From Nemopilema nomurai (taxonomy: Eukaryota > Cnidaria > Scyphozoa > Rhizostomeae > Rhizostomatidae), in the NCBI GenBank assembly GCA_003864495.1, contig ML133431.1, positions 184,067-248,066 on the forward strand: a stretch of DNA of 64,000 bases. Direction: 5' to 3'. The notes beneath the pieces are model-generated. The model ran no database searches. It was not told where the DNA came from and saw nothing but the letters and a program-made list of their open reading frames with translations. Positions 58,648 through 64,000 of the stretch are shown in pieces. Each line of letters opens with the position of its first letter. Position 1 is the stretch's first letter. A program made the position numbers and the translations under genes.

Positions 58648-59061
58648 TTAGTTTTTTGGTTTTTTTACACCGTAACGTGAACGCGAAGAACGCCGATTTT
58701 GAACACCAGCGGTATCTAAAACACCACGAACAACTTTATAGTTAACACTGTTTAAGTCTGGAACACGACCACCACAAACTAAGACAGTTGAGTGTTCTTG
58801 TAAGTTGTGACCTTCGCCAGGAATATAAGCGGTTACTTCTTTGCCGTTTGAAAGCAAAACACGTGCATATTTACGTAAAGCAGAATTGGGTTTTTTCGGT
58901 GTTAAAGTTCCAACCTTAACACAAACACCACGTTTTTGCGGTGAAACCAACGTTTTATTACTTTTATGTAAATTATTCTTTCAAAAACGTAAAACAGGTG
59001 TTGATGGTTTAACAATTTTGCGTTTTCGACCTTTGCGTGTTAATTGGTTAATTGTAGGCAT
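58648..59061 (-). CDS. rpsL: small-subunit ribosomal protein S12 with altered functional loop
   Basis: Decoding-centre protein of the 30S subunit; 137 residues. [33 protein letters not shown] and [10 protein letters not shown] are normal. The loop usually VKDLPGVRYH reads [10 protein letters not shown], so positions equivalent to E. coli Lys87, Pro90 and Gly91 are Pro, Asn and Ser. Asp88 is kept. First gene of the rpsL-rpsG-fusA operon. Confidence 0.97.
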
Positions 59062-59102
59062 AAATTATATTTATTTTTATTATATTATTTTACCAAATAA
59101 AT

Positions 59103-59723
59103 TTAAATTTTTGCGTAAATATCGTTTTGCGGAAAGAATTTAAAACAAACACGGCAACGCGCTTCATAAACATCAGAACCACCAATGACGTTTTGAACCA
59201 TTTTTGGCGCAAGTTCTTGTCGTGTTACTGGATCAATTCGTTGTGTTTTTGATGCTAAATATCCGCATTTAAAACAAATTGCGTGCAATTTTATAACAAT
59301 ATCGGCAAATGATAATAAAATCATCATTGTTGTAAATAATTGATCATTAAAACCTTTATCTAATCCGGCGCAAATAATTTTTTGGCCGTTTTGGGCAAGT
59401 TGATCAAGATAGTAAGCAAATTCAGGGGGGAAAAATTGCATTTCATCAAATGCTATTACATCATATTGATTAGTTTTGAAATGATTTTTTAAATGTTCAA
59501 GACTCGTAATTGCAATTGCTGGAATCGAATTATTACCGTGTGATTGAACTGATGAAAAACTAACATTATTCATATTTCGTTTATCAAAAACCGGTTTAAA
59601 AATCACAACTTTTCGATTAATACTTAAAACTCGTACACGACGAATTAATGTTTCGGTTTTACCAGCAAACATACATCCACTGATAACTTCTAATATTCCG
59701 CTTTTTTGATTAAAATTTAACAT
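59103..59723 (-). CDS. tdk: thymidine kinase (copy 3)
   Basis: 206 residues with all family features: P-loop SGCMFAGKTETLIRR near residue 16 (Cys where Pro is usual), AFDEMQFFPPE with the catalytic Glu, zinc ligands CFKC and ARCRVC, and the lasso GGSDVYEARCR. It is closest to the textbook sequence of the three copies here. It stands alone between rpsL and the phosphohexomutase gene. Confidence 0.95.
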   Translation of the reverse strand: MLNFNQKSGILEVISGCMFAGKTETLIRRVRVLSINRKVVIFKPVFDKRNMNNVSFSSVQSHGNNSIPAIAITSLEHLKNHFKTNQYDVIAFDEMQFFPPEFAYYLDQLAQNGQKIICAGLDKGFNDQLFTTMMILLSFADIVIKLHAICFKCGYLASKTQRIDPVTRQELAPKMVQNVIGGSDVYEARCRVCFKFFPQNDIYAKI

Positions 59724-59742
59724 TCAATTACTTTTATTGATA

Positions 59743-61380
59743 CTATTTAATTTTATCTAAATTTTGTAAAAAAGCATGCTTAATTTCAATTAATTGTAAT
59801 TGACTGACGCGCATCGATTTAGCGACACTTGTAAAATAAATTTTAAACACCGGTTCGGTTGCCGAAAATCGCAACGCAATTCGATTTTGATTTTTTAATT
59901 CAAATATAATTAAACGTAAATTGGTTGTGGTTGGTAAATAATGTTGTTTAATAATTTGAAATTGATTAATAGTTGTTTGATTTTGAAAAAATGTTTTAAC
60001 GGTCATTAAATTTAAATGTGGCCTTGTACGATAATTGAATCGAACTTGATCATAAGTGTAATAACCAAATCGATCATAGATTTGTTGTAAATAATCTCAT
60101 AAAGTGATTTTTTGTTGATGCATTAAATAATTAGCTGCTTCTGCTAAAAATTGTGCAGTAAATATACCGTCTTTATAAACGTTGGTTTTTAAAGAAGGTA
60201 AATAACCGAGTGATTCTTCGAAAGCAAATAAAAATTGTTGCGGATTTTTTAAATAACTGGTTGCTAAATTAATTGGTCCTGTTTCAGTGGTTAAAATTGG
60301 TTGAGAATAAAATTGACAAATTCGATCAATTAATGGAGAAGAAACTCACGTTCGATACACAATTCCTTTGCGTTTCAATTCATTAAAAAGAAAATAAACT
60401 AAGCATGTTGCAACTTCATTTCCATGTAATAATAGTCATTTTTTTGCTTGATAAACACCAATTCGGACACGATCACCATCACAATCATTGGCAATAATAA
60501 GTGATCCATTTGATTTAGGAAGTGATTTAATTTCGTTTTTAAGCACGGTAAAAATTTGGTCATTTTCAGGATTAAGATCTTTTAAAGTCGAAAAGTTTTG
60601 ATCAAAATCATTTTGAAATGATGATGAAAATACTGAAAAACCACGTTGTTTTAAAAAATGATCAGTTCAGTTGGTTGCTGTTCCGTGTAATGCAGTAAAA
60701 AATAACGCAATTATTTTTGGTTGAATAGCAAATGGTTGAAAAAAATTATTTTGAACTTGAGCATATTTCGTTTTATAAGAATTTAATAGTAATTTTGCTG
60801 ATTGTGGTTTAATTGGTGTATTTAAAAAAGTTTTGTAATTACTTGATAGTAATTGATTAAATTCATTAAGCGTTTTACCTGTAATTCCAACGCCGTTTTT
60901 ATCAAACAGTTTACAACCATTATAATTAACTGGACAATGACTCGCAGTGATCATAATTCCGCCATCAAAATTATGATGTTTTAATAAATAAGTTAAAAAC
61001 GGTGTTGGAGTGAAACGATCACGATCGGAAAATGTATAAACTGGTAAATTTAATGAATCGGCAATTGCAATACATGTCATTTTTGCTTCTGTACTCATGT
61101 TTCTTTGATCGGTAAATACTAAAATACGTGCCTTAGGAATAGTTTTTTTTAATAAGCTAAATCAAGCAAAGGCGATTTGTTTAATTGTATAAAGATTAAA
61201 CAAATCACTTCCTAATCCAATCGGTCGTCTCCAACCTGAATTATTCATTTGAATTGATTGATTAAAGCGATTATTAATTGTTTTCGAATCTAATTTTTGT
61301 AATTGATCTTTATCATTAGCGCTAATTGACGGTGAATTTAATCAAATTTTAAAACGTTGATTAGCACTTAAAGGTTGCAT
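59743..61380 (-). CDS. phosphoglucomutase/phosphomannomutase
   Basis: Alpha-D-phosphohexomutase interconverting sugar 1- and 6-phosphates, feeding UDP-sugars and glycolipids. It has 545 residues, typical of the Firmicutes PgcA/ManB type. The active-site phosphoserine loop is MITASHCPVNYNG near residue 140 (His-Cys-Pro instead of His-Asn-Pro). The metal loop is NDCDGDRVR, the sugar-binding loop FAFEESLGY, and the phosphate-binding end RFSATEPVFKIYF. The exact substrate cannot be fixed. Confidence 0.93.
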
Positions 61381-61387
61381 GATGCAA

Positions 61388-62992
61388 TTAATGTAACTTT
61401 TTTACTTGATAATTTTGGTAACAAGTTAATCCTAAGGTTGATAAAAATACAATTCCAATTAATGAAAACGAGATAATAATTGTTGATGTTTGAATTGATT
61501 TGTAAGCTATTGGAGTAAGAATTTCTTTTGATATTGTTATATTTAATCATGGTGAAAAAATAACTAAGAAATCAATTGCGACAATTAGTAATAATAGTGG
61601 AGTAACTAAAAATCATAATGTGTATTTTAATCAATTAAATTTACCAATTTTTAAAAATGTATAAGGATCATTGGCTTTGACAATTTCCTTATATTGTTTA
61701 CAAAGAGGAAAAAATATTGTTTCAAAAACACCGATGATAACAATTAATCATAAAAGCAAACTATCTTGTAAATCAATCAGTTTCGAGCCGAATGAAAAAC
61801 TATATAAAATTAGTGCACCAATTGCTAGAATACTTCAAATTAAAAGCGTTTTTAAACGTGAAAATGTGAAGTTGTTTTCCAAAGCATTTAAAAATACTTC
61901 TACTAAAGCGATTAATGAAGAAATTGCAGCAAATAATAACGTTAACATAAAAATAAACATTAAAATTTGGCCAAACATCGGAAAATCAAGCTTTATTCCC
62001 AGTTCATAAAAAAAGATCGGTAAGAAAGAAAAAATTAAAGTCGGACCACCGCTTTGATTTTCGATTAGTTGATTCATTTTTGCGGTAATTTGTGCTTTAT
62101 TGGCAAGTTTGTCAACTTTAAGAACATCGTTTGTCGCTTGATTAGCGATAATTCCCATCACGAAAATTCCAGCAATAAAACCAATTAGTGTATCTGCTAA
62201 TAAAACAATAAATGCTTGATTGCCTTTATCCATAAATTTTGATGACGAACTAGAAAAAACAATTAAAATTCCCATCAAAATTCCAGTTGAGAAAACAACT
62301 TGTTTAATCGCTTGCGATCAAACTGAAATCTTTTTAAAGTTTTCTGCTTTGAAATTAAAAATACGATCAATTCCCATGCTCGCATTTTTTAACGTTAAAG
62401 TGTAAATTGTCAAACCAATTAAACCAATAAACAAACTTGGAACAACGATTAAATTTAACTTTTCTAATCCTGAACGAATTCCGAATGATAAAACGACCAC
62501 AATTAAAACGATAAAAAATAAACCACCAGCTAAAATTGGTCAAGAAAACTTTAATGATGAAGCATCGCTTTTAAGAATGTTTGTGTTGAATCAATTTGCA
62601 TCTTTTCCTCAATTTGAAAACACACTTGGAATAATTGAGCTTGCTAAACTAACTCCCACTCAAGTTAAAACTACTAAATAATATAAGCCAATTGAACATA
62701 AAATTAAGGTTTGTTTTCAACCGATAAAACGTCCAAATTTTGGTACCGTTTTACGGAAGATATCAATAATACCACGCCGGAAAAATAAACCGTAATTCAT
62801 TTCCAATAAAGTAATTGGAAGCGCAATGCAAAGTAATGCAATAAAATAAACGATTACAAAAGCAGCTCCACCAGTATCTTGTGCAAGAGTATTAGGGAAA
62901 CGTCAAATATTTCCTAATCCAACTGCTGCTCCGATTAATGAAAAAATGAAACCAACATCAGAAAAAACTGAATTTTTTTTTGTTTTATGCAT
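61388..62992 (-). CDS. sodium:neurotransmitter-symporter family transporter (probable amino-acid uptake)
   Basis: 534 residues, about twelve membrane segments. The NSS signature AAVGLGNIWRFPNTLAQ near residue 20 contains the Na+ and substrate site of unwound helix 1; GGAAFVIVYFIAL continues it. TGILMGILIVFSSSSSK is helix 6. A 46-residue MetS-like subunit gene ends one base before the start, and metK lies beyond it, so methionine or a similar amino acid is the likely substrate (inference from context). Confidence 0.9.
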
Positions 62993-62993
62993 T

Positions 62994-63134
62994 TTAAGTT
63001 AAAATTGCTGGTGTTTTAGCTTTTATGATTTGATTTGCTAAAACACGACGACGATTAATAACTGCATAAATAAAGGTTATTAATAAAGAAATGATTAAAA
63101 ATGAAAAAACAATGATTGCGAAAATTAATTGCAT
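62994..63134 (-). CDS. MetS-like small subunit of the NSS transporter
   Basis: A 46-residue single-helix protein: LIFAIIVFSFLIISLLITFI followed by the basic stretch NRRR. Its size, topology and position one base before the NSS gene match the MetS family of NSS small subunits (known from the MetPS methionine transporter). Sequence alone is too short for certainty. Confidence 0.7.
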   Translation of the reverse strand: MQLIFAIIVFSFLIISLLITFIYAVINRRRVLANQIIKAKTPAILT

Positions 63135-63216
63135 AATTTTAATGAATGAATAAAAATTTTTTTAGAAATAATTTTATTATTATTTTACAAGATTTTTAAT
63201 AAAAAAGGACTTATTT
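63135..63216 (-). other. metK to MetS-like gap
   Basis: 82 bases of very AT-rich sequence after the metK stop. It may hold a promoter for the MetS-NSS pair (minus-strand TAAAAT blocks), but no convincing -35 box or terminator hairpin was found, so read-through from metK is equally possible. Confidence 0.3.
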
Positions 63217-64000
63217 TTATTGATGATCTTGAATTTTACGAATTATTTCATCATCAATTTGTTCTCATGGAGCATAAATATCATCACGTCCAAAAAACCC
63301 ATAAGTTGCAAAATGGCGATATTCAAGATTTTTTAAATTTAATTTAGCGACAATTTTTGAAAGATCTCATTTAAAAACTGCCTTTAAAATGCGATTGATT
63401 TGATCGAAATTATCTAATTTCGATGTTGTTTTAACAAAAACATCTTTATTACCAATCACAGTACTTACTTTGATCGTGATTGTTTTGCATAGTTTTGATT
63501 TAACTAAATGTTTAGCAATAAAACGAGCGTATAAAGCTAAAGTTAAATCTCCTTTTGTTACATCCTTACCAATATAACTTCCGCCACCGTGATTAACAAG
63601 TGTGCCATAACTATCAATCATTAATTTACGTCCTGTTAAACCAGTATCGGCACTTGGGCCACCTTCAAAAAATGCTGTTAATTTGAAATTATTAACTAAA
63701 TTTTGATTGGTTTGAATATTGTATTGAGAAATTACCGGCAAAATAATTTCGGTAAATAAATGACGGCAAAAGTTATGATCTTTACTTTGATTGTGATTGA
63801 CAACAAACTGTTGAGAAAGAAAAATTCTATCAATTGATTGATTTTTTCAAATGATTTCAATTTTACCATCAGGTGCCATGTTTCATTTAAGATTTAAATT
63901 TGGATTTTTACGAACTAAATTTAATTTTTGCATGATTAAATTAGCAATTGCTTGTTTAATCGGAAAATATTGAATGTGTTCAATTGAAGTTGCGTGTCCA
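63217..64000 (-). CDS. metK: S-adenosylmethionine synthetase (5' end outside window)
   Basis: Makes SAM from methionine and ATP. The C-terminal 260 residues are present. FEGGPSADTGLTGRKLMIDSYG and NHGGGSYIGKDVTKGD hold the family's glycine-rich loops with the Lys and Asp residues that bind phosphates and metals; ALYARFIAKHLV follows. The start lies beyond position 64000. Followed on the same strand by the MetS-NSS pair, which could supply its methionine; PrmC in this window is one SAM user. Confidence 0.96.

Noticed and set aside
61368..61550. Asn-rich open frame at the end of the NSS transporter
   Set aside because: Out-of-frame shadow of the transporter's last membrane helix.

Overview
The window is a densely packed, strongly AT-rich bacterial chromosome segment read with genetic code 4: in-frame TGA recurs at conserved tryptophan positions in nearly every gene, and the release factor present is of the RF1 type. 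Gene content (PolC-type polymerase, CdaM-like diadenylate cyclase, GatCAB, KtrAB, F1F0 ATPase, salvage-type nucleotide kinases, no amino-acid biosynthesis) points to a Mollicutes member related to Mycoplasma/Ureaplasma. The species cannot be told from the sequence alone. There is no rRNA, CRISPR array, insertion sequence or prophage, and no gene-free stretch longer than about 180 bases.

Layout. 1-9.7 kb (minus): polC (3' end outside the window), frr, pyrH, a membrane protein, an S2/EF-Ts reading frame, topA, rpmB. 9.7-12.5 kb (minus): tuf and pepA. 12.6-14.3 kb (plus): tRNA-Leu, a HAD phosphatase and a run of eight tRNA genes. 14.3-16.5 kb: divergent ktrB and ktrA. 16.5-23.2 kb (minus): gatB-gatA-gatC, ligA and a CPBP membrane protease. 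23.2-24.8 kb: a small accessory patch with an unassigned protein and twin XRE-type regulators. 24.8-31 kb (minus): leuS, tsaB, tsaE, a NadR-like kinase, thymidine kinase 1, tRNA-His and mgtE. 31-35.2 kb: the c-di-AMP cyclase gene, tmRNA, smpB, secG, a cation exchanger and lgt. 35.2-42.5 kb: uvrA, uvrB, secA. 42.5-48.7 kb: the ATP synthase operon, transcribed a-c-b-delta-alpha-gamma-beta-epsilon. 48.8-56.1 kb (plus): upp, two membrane proteins, asnS, a DHH phosphoesterase, thymidine kinase 2, prfA, prmC, tsaC. 56-64 kb (minus): metK (5' end outside), a MetS-like subunit with an NSS transporter, a phosphohexomutase, thymidine kinase 3, rpsL, rpsG, fusA.

How the genes work together. The window is mostly translation (factors, tRNAs, t6A enzymes TsaB/C/E, GatCAB, SmpB-tmRNA), DNA upkeep (PolC, LigA, TopA, UvrAB), protein export and lipoprotein modification (SecA, SecG, Lgt), energy (ATP synthase) and ion or substrate uptake. 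Genes commonly overlap by 8-41 bases, suggesting coupled translation.

Caveat. Eleven genes, several of them indispensable (tuf, prfA, secG, asnS, smpB, frr), carry thirteen apparent one-base indels, mostly single missing bases in homopolymer runs. I read these as sequencing or assembly errors rather than gene decay. They also bear on the most striking observation, an uninterrupted frame joining ribosomal protein S2 to EF-Ts. Other points of note are a LeuRS with an eroded editing site, three divergent thymidine kinases, a LigA with about 90 extra residues in its catalytic domain, unusual tRNAs (Leu-AAG, Ser-GGA with C33) and an S12 protein altered at classical streptomycin positions.
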